The notes under the pieces: generated by a model
Databases searched by the model: none
Told to the model about the DNA's origin: nothing
Seen by the model: the letters and a program-made list of their open reading frames with translations, nothing else
Part shown: in pieces, positions 41,625-51,365 of the stretch
How the letters are laid out: every line of letters starts with the position of its first letter
Position numbering within the stretch: the first letter of the stretch is position 1
Assembly: GCA_903995115.1 (NCBI GenBank)
Contig: LR877153.1
Coordinates: 310,001 to 374,000, forward strand
Reading direction: 5' to 3'
Source of the DNA: Angomonas deanei
Lineage: Eukaryota; Euglenozoa; Kinetoplastea; Trypanosomatida; Trypanosomatidae
Length of the DNA: 64,000 bases
Program-made: the position numbers and the translations under genes

Positions 41625-41661
41625 CTCTCTCTCTCTCTCTCTCAAAAAAAAAAAAAAGCAG
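41625..41661 (+). promoter_or_regulatory. (CT)n tract and candidate splice acceptor for the FNR-fusion gene
   Basis: A CT dinucleotide run at 41625-41643 followed by poly(A) and AG at 41657-41658 and 41660-41661, about 32 nt before the ATG. A typical kinetoplastid polypyrimidine tract, though an A14 run between tract and AG is unusual elsewhere but common in this genome. Confidence 0.5.
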
Positions 41662-41692
41662 AAACGCTGATATAGAAGTTCTAGTAAAACAC

Positions 41693-43399
41693 ATGAAATT
41701 AAAGCGTCCAAGGGAGCCGACACTTGGTGAATGTTGCGGATGTGGATGTTCCCGTTGTGTATGGGATGTTTACTACGATGCGCTTGAAGCGTACGAGAGA
41801 AAAAAGAAGGAGTTGGAGGCGCAGGGAGAAGCCGTCGAGGAAGAGTCAGATTCTGAAGACGAAGATGATTCTTCGGTGTCGGAAGATTCAGTGGATTACA
41901 TAGGGTCGGTCGTTATAAAATTCTTTCCAGACAAAGTCCCGTCGGAGGAAAGCGACACGTCCTTCTTACAAGAAAACTTTACCCCTGTTTTGGAGAGCAA
42001 ACCCACCGCTGTCGACACGAATCAGTTGAACAGTATTTGCCTGACAGATGTGACACTTGAAAAGGTTGGCACTCCTCCCATCCCGGGTGACGTGGTAGAG
42101 ATTTTCGCCCCAAACAAACCCAGTGGCAACCTAGTGGATGTCGTGGAAGAGTTGTGCTCGTTGTTAGGTCTGGACCCTGAACAGGAATGCGAGCTGCATC
42201 GTTCCTCTTTTGTCCCCGAGGGGCACTTCCCTTTTTGGCTCCCTCAGAGACGTCGAATAAAAGTTCGCTCTTTGTTGGAATGGTACGTTGATCTTAGCAG
42301 CTCCAGTTACTTGATGCGGCCAACTTTCTTCCAGAGCCTTCTGCGAATTCATGAAAATAATGCGAAAAAAAAGACTTACGAAGCCCCACCAGAAAAGGTG
42401 GAATTGTTGAAAACATGCGCGTCATTAGACAACGGGCCCTCCATTTTTCGGAGTATCATGAACGCCGGAAATCCTCTCTGTTACCCTAGTTTGATCGACG
42501 TCCTTGGCCTGTTTTCTTTCATAAAAATTCCGCTGGATCGACTACTGGAAATCTGCGGCCCGCTTCGACCCCGAAAATTTAGCGTCGTAGACTACAAGAA
42601 TATAGGCGAGAGTACTGAATTGCAGCTTTGTTTTCGCAAGGTTATGGCTGACCGGGAAGCCAACATGAAGGCGTCACAATGCGATGGCGCGCCGAAACTC
42701 TTAGCGGAGACATTAAACAAGATCGCGTTGGATCGGGCCGCCGCTCACAAAGCGCAGCCGTGCTTCACCGGTCTGGTGTCCTACAAGATGAGCGCGGTTC
42801 AAACGAACATGTCATTAAAGTTATACGGGAGGACCTCTCCTTTTGGAACGACCACTTTTGCGAGAGAACTGATGAAAGCCGTTCAAGCCTCCGCACAGGG
42901 GAATGGAGGGAAGCTTATTCTGATTGGGGCCGGAACAGGCGTTGCTCCTTTAATAGCAGCTGTGAACGAACTGTGTCGTTTGCGCAGCCAGCACTCTGCC
43001 TCCCCTCCTTTCAACTGCACTCTTTTGTACGGTGCAAGAACGATGAGAGAGTTGGTGTTTAATGAGAGAGCCAATCAAGCTCTCCGGGAAGGTGCCATAG
43101 CGGACTACAAGTTTGCTCTTTCGAGAGAGTCCAGTAATCACCCTGATCCTGTGGAAAAGTATGTGACCGATATTCTACAAAAAGGGAGGGACACTTTTCG
43201 ACAAGATCTTCTAATAAACTCACCACCGGCAAAGCTGTTCGCCTGTGGCCCTGCCAACGTTTTAAAGTCTCTTCGAAATGTTTTGGAAGATGTACTCGGC
43301 GAAGCGGATGACGACGACAGCGTTCGTCAACAACGGATTCTTTTTATGGAAGACAGTCAGATCTTTTTTGACGTATGGAGTAATACTGGCGTTCTGTGA
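41693..43399 (+). CDS. Oxidoreductase-like N-domain fused to P450-reductase-type FAD/NADPH module
   Basis: A 568-aa protein. The N-terminus GECCGCGCSRCVWDVYYDAL (about residues 12-31) is the Cys-rich oxidoreductase-like domain found alone in OXLD1-type mitochondrial proteins. After an acidic Ser/Asp/Glu linker comes a ferredoxin-NADP reductase fold like that of cytochrome P450 reductase or diflavin enzymes: RSLLEWYVDLSS, LRPRKFSVVDYKN (in the place of RxYSI), the NADPH loop LILIGAGTGVAPLIAAV, LLYGARTMRELVF, and KLFACGPANVLKSLRNVL. No flavodoxin/FMN domain is present, so electrons may be passed directly to a partner, perhaps through the Cys-rich domain (inference). The frame is intact. Confidence 0.75.
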   Translation: MKLKRPREPTLGECCGCGCSRCVWDVYYDALEAYERKKKELEAQGEAVEEESDSEDEDDSSVSEDSVDYIGSVVIKFFPDKVPSEESDTSFLQENFTPVLESKPTAVDTNQLNSICLTDVTLEKVGTPPIPGDVVEIFAPNKPSGNLVDVVEELCSLLGLDPEQECELHRSSFVPEGHFPFWLPQRRRIKVRSLLEWYVDLSSSSYLMRPTFFQSLLRIHENNAKKKTYEAPPEKVELLKTCASLDNGPSIFRSIMNAGNPLCYPSLIDVLGLFSFIKIPLDRLLEICGPLRPRKFSVVDYKNIGESTELQLCFRKVMADREANMKASQCDGAPKLLAETLNKIALDRAAAHKAQPCFTGLVSYKMSAVQTNMSLKLYGRTSPFGTTTFARELMKAVQASAQGNGGKLILIGAGTGVAPLIAAVNELCRLRSQHSASPPFNCTLLYGARTMRELVFNERANQALREGAIADYKFALSRESSNHPDPVEKYVTDILQKGRDTFRQDLLINSPPAKLFACGPANVLKSLRNVLEDVLGEADDDDSVRQQRILFMEDSQIFFDVWSNTGVL

Positions 43400-43553
43400 G
43401 CGCAACGGCTATTTACTTGTTTTGTTTGCTTTGGCTACACCTGTTTTAACGGAATACTTTTTCCTCATGCATCCCGGTGATCAGCAGCCACACTTATTAT
43501 TCATCCCTCCACCCCCTCATGCGCAAAAAGGATTTTGAGAATAGATAAGGAAA

Positions 43554-44063
43554 ATGTCGGGTGTGACTGACCTGAACGATTTGATGAAAGGCATGTCTCC
43601 AGAACTGGAGAACTGCGAGTATGTGTTCTTGACCCTTCAGCAGCTTTCCAGCTACACGAAGGAGGAAAAGAATTACATTATGCATCTCGCCATTGACGAG
43701 GCGGTGGCTACTTTTCGTGAAGAAGAAGGTCTCACCGTCGTTCTTTCCGCTGCGTTTGCAAAGAAAAATGTGTTTGGAGACAACGGTGAAACGCCCGCAC
43801 GCATTCGCAAAGAGTGGATTGAGATACTAGGTTCATTAGATACTCTTTCCACGATGAAACGTATCACCATGAAGATTCATTCCAGTTTGACGGCGGTGGG
43901 GTTCACGGCCGCGTTCAGCAAGGTTCTGACAGAGGCCAACATTAGTTGCAATGTGTTTGCGGGTTATTACCATGATCACATCTTTGTGCCGACCAAAGAC
44001 GCGGAAAGGGCAATGCAAGTGTTGACAGACGTTATTAAATCCGCGAAAGAAAACTCGCACTAA
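43554..44063 (+). CDS. ACT-domain protein of the bacterial DUF2241 type
   Basis: A 169-aa protein, start ATG at 43554 (MSGVTDLNDLMKGMSPELE). The pattern SGxTDLxxLxxxMxPxLxxxxYVFxTL at the N-terminus, EEEGLTVVLSAAFA, and KIHSSLTAVGFTAAFSKVL with GYYHDHIFVPTKDAERAM at the C-terminus match the small ACT-like family common in bacteria and rare in eukaryotes. A ~30-residue segment in the middle is longer than I expect for the bacterial proteins. ACT domains usually bind amino acids or other small ligands. No catalytic domain is attached, so this could be a free-standing sensor. Bacterial origin is an inference from family distribution. Composition matches neighbouring genes, so any transfer would be old. 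Confidence 0.75.
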   Translation: MSGVTDLNDLMKGMSPELENCEYVFLTLQQLSSYTKEEKNYIMHLAIDEAVATFREEEGLTVVLSAAFAKKNVFGDNGETPARIRKEWIEILGSLDTLSTMKRITMKIHSSLTAVGFTAAFSKVLTEANISCNVFAGYYHDHIFVPTKDAERAMQVLTDVIKSAKENSH

Positions 44064-44229
44064 TTTGCTTTTCGTTTCCGGCACAGTCGTCATGAACAGT
44101 AAAACAAAAAAAAAGTTTCTTTTGTTCTTGAACAATACCGTTTGCTTGTTTCGTTCGTTCCTTATTATCTTTTCTGTTGTCCTTCATTCATTGGAAAGTC
44201 ACAGAATTTCTCAAAAGCAAAAAAAAAAA

Positions 44230-44580
44230 ATGCCTCAAGACACTTATTTTCGGCGCGCCATCGACTGGATGTATGGCGATGACGCCTATCTGCAAAAAAC
44301 CGTCAACAAGGAAATCGGCGACAAACACATTAACGAACTCCTAGGACGACATCCGTATCATCCGTACGACCCTGAGATGAAGCCCGACCACCCCTGCCAC
44401 GAGATGAATGCCATCTTCTTTGACTGTATGGAGGCAGATCACGTCGAAGGTTATGAGCTACATCAGAAGCATGTGGCGTGTTTCTGGCCGTACAAGGTAG
44501 ACCTCATGAAGTGCCTCGCCCACGAGAAGCGTGTGGCGCGGGCGTTGAAGGAGAAGAATGAGAAGGAAGCCGGCCAATAG
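44230..44580 (+). CDS. Small CX9C-type (CHCH-like) mitochondrial protein
   Basis: A 116-aa protein. The start is the ATG at 44230, directly after poly(A) and after the pyrimidine-rich leader (the in-frame upstream part from 44065 is not counted). The second half has paired Cys: HPCHEMNAIFFDCMEA (C-x9-C) and ACFWPYKVDLMKCLAHEKR (C-x10-C), a twin-cysteine helical hairpin as in COX-assembly and respiratory-complex proteins imported by Mia40/Erv1 into the intermembrane space. Kinetoplastids lack a canonical Mia40 but keep such substrates. The N-terminal half (RRAIDWMYGDDAYLQ, RHPYHPYDPEMKPDHP) is not recognised. It may be a complex I/IV subunit or assembly factor. Confidence 0.7.
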   Translation: MPQDTYFRRAIDWMYGDDAYLQKTVNKEIGDKHINELLGRHPYHPYDPEMKPDHPCHEMNAIFFDCMEADHVEGYELHQKHVACFWPYKVDLMKCLAHEKRVARALKEKNEKEAGQ

Positions 44581-44802
44581 GCACACACACACACTATTTA
44601 TAAGACGAAAGGATGCGGAAAGCTATACATGAAATGTTTTCCTTTCACACTCTTTTCTCGTGTAAAATCAAAAAAAAAAAATGAAGCAGCGGTTCGTCTC
44701 GACAAAACTGGGCCTTTTTTACTTTCACTGTTTGCTTTGAATCACTTTTACTACGACACATTTATTTTTCTCCCCATCATTTCAAAAATAGAATCAACAT
44801 CC

Positions 44803-45729
44803 ATGGCTGACGCAACCGTGCTTCACGACGACTCCACCTCCCTCTCCGACCCGGACGAGCCCTCCTTCACGCTCCTCTGGTGCACTTGGGAGCTGTGGTG
44901 CGACATCCCCAAGCCCGGCAGCAACAATGAGAACTGGCTGGATCAGGTGCGCAACGTGGGTCTCTTCGACAGCGTGGAGGGCTACTGGAGTTTGTTCAAC
45001 TGCACCCTGCTGCCGTCTCAGCTACCCCCCAACAGCTCCTACTACCTCTTCCGTAAGCACATTGCCCCTATGTGGGAGCACGAGGCCAACCGCCGCGGGG
45101 GGAAGTGGCTCATCTCCTTCAATGCGAATGGCGTTAGCGTTGGGAACGCCACTCATAATAATAACCATGCGACGCCGTCCAAGTCGGTGCTCAAGACGCC
45201 TGCCGCCGCGCGTCACTCCCCACGGCCAGACAGCGAGGACGGTCGCCCCGAGGAGGAGGAGGAGGAGCTGCAGCCAGTGGATGCCACGTGGCAGAAGATG
45301 TGTCTCGCCGCCATCGGGGAGCTCTACCCCTGCCCCGAGGAGGAGATCTGCGGTATCTCGGTCAGCCGGGGGAAGAAGGGAGAGTGGCGGGTCGCCCTCT
45401 GGACCCGTACCGCCGAGGATGAGGAGACCCAGCTGCGCATCGCACAGTACCTCCGTGACTTGCTAGCCCAGGAGCTCACCTTGGAAGGGGCGTCCCTCGA
45501 GGAGGCTGACCGCCCCTTGTTTGGATTCTCCAGAGAGACAGAATCTACGGAGTGTGTGACGCCAGAGAAGCAAGTGGTGGCTACCCCGGAGAAGACTGCA
45601 CTCCTCCACGCAAATAATAATAATAATAGTCAGATCACCTACGTCGTCCACCGTGACCTCATGTTGGCGAAGAAGATGGTGGCGGAGGGGACACCGTCGA
45701 AGCCGTTTCAGCCTCGATACAAGGCGTAA
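44803..45729 (+). CDS. Translation initiation factor eIF4E family member (cap-binding)
   Basis: A 308-aa protein. The start is the ATG at 44803 in CATCCATGG, and the upstream in-frame part lies in pyrimidine-rich leader. The eIF4E core shows its tryptophan pattern: LLWCTWELWCDIPKP, NWLDQVRNVGLFDSVEGYWSLFNC, PMWEHEANRRGGKWLISF, then TWQKMCLAAIGELYP...ICGISVSRGKKGEWRVALWTR. A ~55-residue Asn/Ser/Glu-rich loop (NNNHATPSKS...EEEEEELQP) is inserted between the GGKWLI strand and the following helix. A 70-residue tail includes TPEK repeats and an Asn run. Kinetoplastids have six eIF4E paralogues, and the insert suggests one of the atypical ones, but I cannot assign the number. Confidence 0.85.
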   Translation: MADATVLHDDSTSLSDPDEPSFTLLWCTWELWCDIPKPGSNNENWLDQVRNVGLFDSVEGYWSLFNCTLLPSQLPPNSSYYLFRKHIAPMWEHEANRRGGKWLISFNANGVSVGNATHNNNHATPSKSVLKTPAAARHSPRPDSEDGRPEEEEEELQPVDATWQKMCLAAIGELYPCPEEEICGISVSRGKKGEWRVALWTRTAEDEETQLRIAQYLRDLLAQELTLEGASLEEADRPLFGFSRETESTECVTPEKQVVATPEKTALLHANNNNNSQITYVVHRDLMLAKKMVAEGTPSKPFQPRYKA

Positions 45730-46072
45730 GTTTGGATAGAAAAAAAAGGAATTATAAAAAAAAAAAAAAAACTCCGTCTGGTCTGTTATCTCATAACAGG
45801 TCCCAATAACCATAGATACAAAGTGAAAAGAGAGAGAAAATGTTTGGCACATTATTTCCATGAGCAGAAATAGAGTAACTTGTCTTTTTTTAAAAAAAAA
45901 AGAAGTTTATATTTGAAAAAGTAAAAAAAAAAGGTTCACACGAAGGAAAGAAAAAACAATATCACGTCTGTCTTGCTGGCCATCCCCTTTTGCATTTTCA
46001 CACTAAACTTCTTTTTTTTTTTTCTTCCCTCGCATAATTTTCCTTTCATCAAAGGTGATAATAATAATAAAT
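45730..46072. other. Spacer upstream of MFGRR member B
   Basis: 343 bases with several poly(A) runs. The pyrimidine tract at 46009-46030 (CTTCTTTTTTTTTTTTTCTTCCCTC) followed later by AAAG (AG at 46053-46054) gives a very short 5' UTR of about 18 nt. No gene is seen. Confidence 0.5.
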
Positions 46073-46420
46073 ATGTTCGGCCGACGTGTCGTCTCTTCCG
46101 CCCCGATCCCCCGCTTCATGTACGCGAAGCTAGGCATCAGCACCCCCAAGCAGGCGGCGCGACTGCTTCCTTCCATGGTACAGCTGACGCCGTCGCTGGA
46201 GCGCTCCGTCTCTGGCTGCGTGGGTGGACTCCTCGTCTCCTCCGTCAGCGGGTTGGCCGTCGCCCCTACCGATATCGCCGTCCCGCCGAACTTGTTGACG
46301 GCACTCGGGATCTCTGGACAGGCGCTCCTCAGCATTCTGAATATGAATCCGATATTAATAAGAATGATATCGGATACAATGTGCACTTATAGCGTCATAT
46401 TGCCTACCTCGAGCATCTAA
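46073..46420 (+). CDS. Small protein of a two-member family (MFGRR family), member B
   Basis: A 115-aa protein, start ATG at 46073 (an earlier in-frame ATG at 46055 would add only MIIIIN from an AAT repeat). The N-terminus MFGRRVVSSAPIPRFMYAKLG matches member A at 26903 (MFGRRV, SAxIPR), and both continue with QAARxLPS and a conserved RSV. Hydrophobic Ala/Leu/Val-rich segments (VGGLLVSSVSGLAVAP, LTALGISGQALLSILNM) could span or line a membrane. The arginine-rich start without acidic residues resembles a mitochondrial targeting presequence. No known family is recognised. The two copies lie 19 kb apart with unrelated neighbours, so this is a dispersed duplicate rather than a tandem array. Confidence 0.65.
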   Translation: MFGRRVVSSAPIPRFMYAKLGISTPKQAARLLPSMVQLTPSLERSVSGCVGGLLVSSVSGLAVAPTDIAVPPNLLTALGISGQALLSILNMNPILIRMISDTMCTYSVILPTSSI

Positions 46421-46826
46421 AACAAAAAAAAAATGCGATAAGCAAAGAAAAAAAAATGGTAAGAAGAACGCGCACGGGGAGGAACGAGGAATGAAAAATA
46501 AGAAAAAATCATTTTCTGCATTTGTTTCTCTTTTTTTGAAAACTCCCTCGTGCATTTTTACAGAGTTAACCGTCGAAAGTAAAACTTAAGTATTATTTTA
46601 TCAAGAAAAAAAGTTCAAAAGTAAAAAAAAAAAAAATAGTGGAAAATATTGATTAATATGAAAAAAAAAAAAAAAACTGAACCACAGTTCTCCATCTGCT
46701 TTCAAGCACGCTTCTCAAAAGAAAACCGATAACCAGACAATCAAACCCTTTGCTTTCTCTTTCCTTTTAAAAAAAAAAAAAAGATTTACAGAAAGGGAAA
46801 AAGGGAAAACCAAAAAAAAAAAAAAA
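46421..46826. other. Spacer upstream of the mitochondrial IF3-like gene
   Basis: 406 bases. Poly(A) runs alternate with short unique sequence. The pyrimidine tract TTTGCTTTCTCTTTCC (46749-46764) is followed by an A-run and AG at 46782-46783, the likely acceptor. No gene is seen. Confidence 0.5.
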
Positions 46827-49550
46827 ATGATGCGACGCTTCCAACACGGAAGTGTGTCGCTCCTCACGTCCCTCCAGCTATCTCAGCGGTGGCTGCACGT
46901 CCCGCCTGGTGGGTTCGTCGACCCTCTGCCCCCCACTTTCGGTCGTCAGAGCGGACGAGGACGGATGAGCAACGCCAATCTGCGTATGCGAGAAATAAAC
47001 GCTAAAAAGTTAGCCAAATCCAAAAAAAAATTAGTCATTCCCACCCCTTCTTCTGGAAAACTGAAAAAAAAGAAGCCGGGTAAGCAGAGTTCCATCTCAC
47101 TGGAGACGGTTAAAAAAGAGTTGGAAGCGCTCATCGGCCAGAGTGAGAAGTACAACGCCTGTTACCGCCCACCCTCCCAACTGCCCGATAAAACAAAAAT
47201 AGATCCCGCTGCAGAAAAGGAGGAAGACGTGCCCGCCTACCTCGCCGACGCCCCAAAAGAGGAGTTTAGTAAACTGTCGAAGCAAGTCTCCGAGGAAGAC
47301 AGCGATCACCAGTTTGAGGAGTCGATCCGTCAGGCTGCCATGACCGCCGCCCCTACCACGCTGCTAGACGATTATACCAGACAGGAAGGCGCTCTCACCC
47401 CACGTGCCACACCCCGCAACGTGAACGACGGCGACACCTGGGAGAGTGAGATGGAGCTAGAAAAGCGGTATAGCGTGACCCCAAACGCGACCGTGTTTGG
47501 GAGTGACCTCGACCGGCTGGAGAGGGAGATGATCCGGGAGTATCAGCAGTACACCAGCACACTGCCCCCGCTCGACCCGGTCTACTCGCAGTTCGGCGGA
47601 GGGATAAAGGGAAAGCGCATGCGCTGGGAGCCGTCCTCCTCTTTTGACAAACTACGCCCGGAGGATATGAAGCGAAACTACAGGGATGAAAAGATTGTCG
47701 GGGTGGACGGGTATCGCAACGTGAGTGCCTACCACATGGAGGCAGAGGCCTACCGGGAGAGAATGGAGCACGACCGGCGGGTAGGCCAGAAAGGTCAGAA
47801 TCAAGGGAAAGGGATCAACTTTACCAAGACGGTAGGAAAGGAAGAAGAGGAAGACGTTGAGGTGACGGAGGAGGCACCGGAGGAGGAGAACCCACACTTC
47901 CCCACCGCCGCTGAGGACTTGGTCCATCAAACTAGCGATATTTACGGCCACCGTCAACGGGTGGCGGACGACCGGTATTACTTTGATAAAGAGCGCATCA
48001 TCACCGTCAACGCCAAGACCGACTACAAGAATAAGCTTGTGGTCACGGACGAGGCAAATGACACCGATGAGGCCAACTTATATTACGACGCCTACGTGCA
48101 GCGGCCTGGAGAGCAGCGCCTGCTGGAGCTGCGAGGGGCGGACTACTGGGGGTCGTACGAAAACCGCAAGAAGTTGGAAAAACATGAGTTAGCCCACGAA
48201 GAGCGCGTCCGTCAAGAGGTATTACAGGAAGGTGCGGTCGACACCAGTCTGAGGGAGTACAGCGCACACCAAATACGAAAAGAAACCTTTCTCTACTTCA
48301 AGGCCCACCCCATCAACGAGATGATCCAGGAGCCCTACGTGCGTATCCGGCAGGTGCTGCCCAAGGGGGGCGGGGTAGGACTGCAGTACAACCCCATGCT
48401 GCAGGAATCCACCGAGGGGGTCGACCCCTCCCTTCATGAGACCGTGCACCTCCTCAACGCCGATGTGGATATCCCGCTGCAGGAGGCACGTCGCATGGCG
48501 CAGAACCTGGGTCTCGATCTCATCCGCACCGGTTGCGTGTATACGGAGAAGTCTGATCGTCGTGTGATTGCGCTGTGCACCATCGCCGACCACCGCGAGC
48601 ACCTCCGCGACATGCTGCGCTTCAAAATTCAGAAATTAGGCGTGCAACCACCACCGTCCAAGGAGTGTATTGAAGTCCTCTTTCGTGGCGCCACGCACCC
48701 ACACGGTATACGGTTCAAGAGTATTGGCATTGCCAAGCACATCTTGCACCGACACGCCGTCCGTATCAATCTGATGAAGTTCGGCACCCCACGGGAGGGG
48801 TTCCCTGTCCTGCAGACCATCCTCGACGAGGTACGCAAACAGTGCATGCGACTGAAGGCGCACCACACCGTGGGCGAGATCCAATCCAACTACAATGAGA
48901 TCTTCTGCTACCTTTACCCCTCCACCCCCAAGTCCCCCAAGACCACGGTGGAGCACCCCACCCCGGCCCAGGTGCGAGAGGCCCAGGAGTTCCACACCCT
49001 GCAGACCGAGAAGGAGATCTTCTTCGACGATCTGCAGAACAAGGTGACGCAGAAGGAGCGGCTGGCCTACATGCTCAAGATGGAGAAGGGCGAGGCGTGG
49101 GCGGACAAGGACGAGGGGATGTCGCTCCAGAAGCAGCGCGCCATCAAGGTGCGGCTGGGGTATCTGCCCAAGGGAAATAAAGAAATATACGCAGCGAGAG
49201 GAGATGTGAACATTCCTGCCCCATTCCGTGCCAGTCACGCCACCACGACGGAGCGGTGGTCGCACCCGCGGGAGAGCAACCTGGAGCAGGCCAGCCGGGG
49301 CGCGGCGGTACTGGGGAAGCGAGCCTCCATGAGCATTAGTGATATGCATGACGCAGGGGAGACCCCGGAGAACCCTTCCCAGCTGGACCGCTTCTACTAC
49401 CGGGTGCAGGGTCCGGCGCTGGAGGTCGGGGAGCTGAAGGAGGCCTTTGGGCTCAAGGATAACCGACGGAAGCAGCCCGGGCTCGCCCCTGGGTTTGCCA
49501 CGTTGGGGATGGAAGAGTATAAACGAGATAATGGAACCGCGACCAAGTAG
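46827..49550 (+). CDS. Mitochondrial translation initiation factor IF3-like protein with long extensions
   Basis: A 907-aa protein, start ATG at 46827, with a presequence-like N-terminus (MMRRFQHGSVSLLTSLQLSQRWLH). The IF3-like part is near residues 510-690: VHLLNADVDIPLQEARRMAQNLGLDLIRTGCV resembles the IF3 N-domain helix-strand (ALxxAxxxGLDLV). FKIQKLGVQPPPSKECIEVLFRGATHPHGIRFKSIGIAKHIL...RINLMKFG resembles the C-domain. Long N-terminal (Lys/Glu-rich) and C-terminal extensions surround it, as usual for kinetoplastid mitochondrial translation factors. It could instead be a small-subunit mitoribosome assembly protein with an IF3 fold. The frame is intact over 2.7 kb in spite of A-runs. Confidence 0.65.
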   Translation: MMRRFQHGSVSLLTSLQLSQRWLHVPPGGFVDPLPPTFGRQSGRGRMSNANLRMREINAKKLAKSKKKLVIPTPSSGKLKKKKPGKQSSISLETVKKELEALIGQSEKYNACYRPPSQLPDKTKIDPAAEKEEDVPAYLADAPKEEFSKLSKQVSEEDSDHQFEESIRQAAMTAAPTTLLDDYTRQEGALTPRATPRNVNDGDTWESEMELEKRYSVTPNATVFGSDLDRLEREMIREYQQYTSTLPPLDPVYSQFGGGIKGKRMRWEPSSSFDKLRPEDMKRNYRDEKIVGVDGYRNVSAYHMEAEAYRERMEHDRRVGQKGQNQGKGINFTKTVGKEEEEDVEVTEEAPEEENPHFPTAAEDLVHQTSDIYGHRQRVADDRYYFDKERIITVNAKTDYKNKLVVTDEANDTDEANLYYDAYVQRPGEQRLLELRGADYWGSYENRKKLEKHELAHEERVRQEVLQEGAVDTSLREYSAHQIRKETFLYFKAHPINEMIQEPYVRIRQVLPKGGGVGLQYNPMLQESTEGVDPSLHETVHLLNADVDIPLQEARRMAQNLGLDLIRTGCVYTEKSDRRVIALCTIADHREHLRDMLRFKIQKLGVQPPPSKECIEVLFRGATHPHGIRFKSIGIAKHILHRHAVRINLMKFGTPREGFPVLQTILDEVRKQCMRLKAHHTVGEIQSNYNEIFCYLYPSTPKSPKTTVEHPTPAQVREAQEFHTLQTEKEIFFDDLQNKVTQKERLAYMLKMEKGEAWADKDEGMSLQKQRAIKVRLGYLPKGNKEIYAARGDVNIPAPFRASHATTTERWSHPRESNLEQASRGAAVLGKRASMSISDMHDAGETPENPSQLDRFYYRVQGPALEVGELKEAFGLKDNRRKQPGLAPGFATLGMEEYKRDNGTATK

Positions 49551-49768
49551 TCGATTCTATTCTGTACAGTCCTGCCATTTTTACAACAATAAGTCAATTA
49601 ATACGTAATCACAAAAAAAAAAAAATGACCGATTCAAAAAGTACGTAGTTCTGTTTTTTTTTTTTTTTTTTTGCTGTACGGCATCTGTCTGTTTATATTA
49701 TCATTCTCCATTTCCTTTTGTTCTCTAAAAGAGAAAAAATAGTTTTTATACCATACACACACAACACC

Positions 49769-51067
49769 ATGTCTGACGCCGACAGCTACAACTCCTCCGA
49801 CGTCAGTGAGGACAGCCAACCCCCGCGTGAGGTCAACTACCCTCTTAATGAGGAGACCGAGGTTCCCGACACCGACGGTGGTCTCTTCAAAACTGTACTC
49901 GTGGAAGGTAACGGCACCCGCCCCGCCAAGGGTGCGAAGGCGACGGTACACTACGTGGGTAAGTTAGAGGATGGCACCCAGTTCGACAGCAGCCGTGACC
50001 GCGACGTCCCGTTTGAGTTTGACCTCGGCAAAGGTCAGGTGATCAAAGGATGGGATAAAGGTGTGATGACCATGAAGGTGGGGGAGAAGGCTATCCTCAA
50101 GTGTACCCCGGACTATGGCTACGGACCCACGGGTAGTCCCCCGAAGATCCCAGGGAACGCCACGCTGCTGTTTGAGGTGGAGCTGCTCGCCTGGACGAGG
50201 GATCAGGATATCAGCAAGAAGAGGGATGGTTCGTTGATTAAGAATATCCTGCACGACGGGACTGGGGTCGAGAACCCCGCCTTTGAGTCTCAAATGAAGA
50301 TTGATCTGTCCGTCTATATCGGCGCGATCGACCCCCACGCCCCGGACACGATGCCGGCCCCCGTCTTCAGCAAGTCTGGCTGGGAGATTGTGGTGGGCGA
50401 GACCGAGATCCCACCCATGCTAGAGCCGTGCCTCGTGAGCCTCCGCGCCAATGAGTCTGCGGCCTTCAAGATTAAGAGCGAGCTCATCCCCGATGCGGCC
50501 CCCGCCTTTCACATCCCTGCCGCCGCCGACCGTGACAACAAGGAGATCAGCTACCTCGTCGTCGTGCACAGCCTTCTCTCCGTCAAGTCGTGGGAGTTCG
50601 AGGGAGAGAAGAAGGTGGAGCAGGGCGTGCTGCGCAAGGAGCGGGGCAATGCGGCCCTCAAGGCCGGCAACTACGCCCTCGCCGAGCGCTACTACCGCCG
50701 TGCTCTGGAGTTCGTGGGGGAGGACTACGGTCTCAAGGACGAGGTGAAGCCCGCCTGCCACGAGGTGCGTGTGGCCGTCAGCAACAACCTCGCACAGGTG
50801 CTGCTCAACCAGCAAAAGTATGGACAAGTGTTCGAGTTCACCAAGAAGGTGCTGACGCTGCAACCCCACAACGCCAAGGCGCTCTTCCGTGAGGCGAAGG
50901 CGCGCAATGCGCTGCAGGACTGGGACCTCGCGATCAAGAACTGCGACACCATCCTAGAGAAGGAACCGGAGAATGCGGATGCCAAGGCCCTCAAGGCAAC
51001 GATTGCCGCAGAGAAGAAGGCGTACGACCAGAAGCAAAAGTCCATGTTTAAGAAGATGTTTTCTTGA
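49769..51067 (+). CDS. FKBP-type peptidyl-prolyl isomerase with TPR domain (FKBP51/52-like)
   Basis: A 432-aa protein. The start is the ATG at 49769 in ACACCATGTC. The N-terminal FKBP domain (about residues 40-135) is complete: [75 protein letters not shown]. The drug-pocket residues Y, F, D, V, I, W and Y are present, so it should be an active rotamase. A second, degenerate FKBP-like domain follows (about 150-260). Three TPR repeats sit near residues 280-405 ([63 protein letters not shown]), the HSP90-binding type. In eukaryotes such proteins are HSP90 co-chaperones. The frame is intact. Confidence 0.92.
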   Translation: MSDADSYNSSDVSEDSQPPREVNYPLNEETEVPDTDGGLFKTVLVEGNGTRPAKGAKATVHYVGKLEDGTQFDSSRDRDVPFEFDLGKGQVIKGWDKGVMTMKVGEKAILKCTPDYGYGPTGSPPKIPGNATLLFEVELLAWTRDQDISKKRDGSLIKNILHDGTGVENPAFESQMKIDLSVYIGAIDPHAPDTMPAPVFSKSGWEIVVGETEIPPMLEPCLVSLRANESAAFKIKSELIPDAAPAFHIPAAADRDNKEISYLVVVHSLLSVKSWEFEGEKKVEQGVLRKERGNAALKAGNYALAERYYRRALEFVGEDYGLKDEVKPACHEVRVAVSNNLAQVLLNQQKYGQVFEFTKKVLTLQPHNAKALFREAKARNALQDWDLAIKNCDTILEKEPENADAKALKATIAAEKKAYDQKQKSMFKKMFS

Positions 51068-51365
51068 ATAAAAAAAGGTGAGAAAAAAAAATGAAATATT
51101 AATATTATTAATTGTCCCTGTGCGTCAGCGCGGGGATACATTTTTTTATTATTACTATTTTAATTCCATCTTATGAAGGTCAACTATTGAAAAATGAAAA
51201 ATAAAAAAAATAAAAACTACTTTTCCCATCCCAATGGAATCCTTACTGGGAATCAGGCTCCGTTGCTACTCCTCAATTCCCTCCTCCTCTCCAAGAAAAG
51301 TATCTGTCGTTATTTTTTTTATTATTATTATTTAGTATTTAGCGCATCTCTATCTCATCTCTGGC

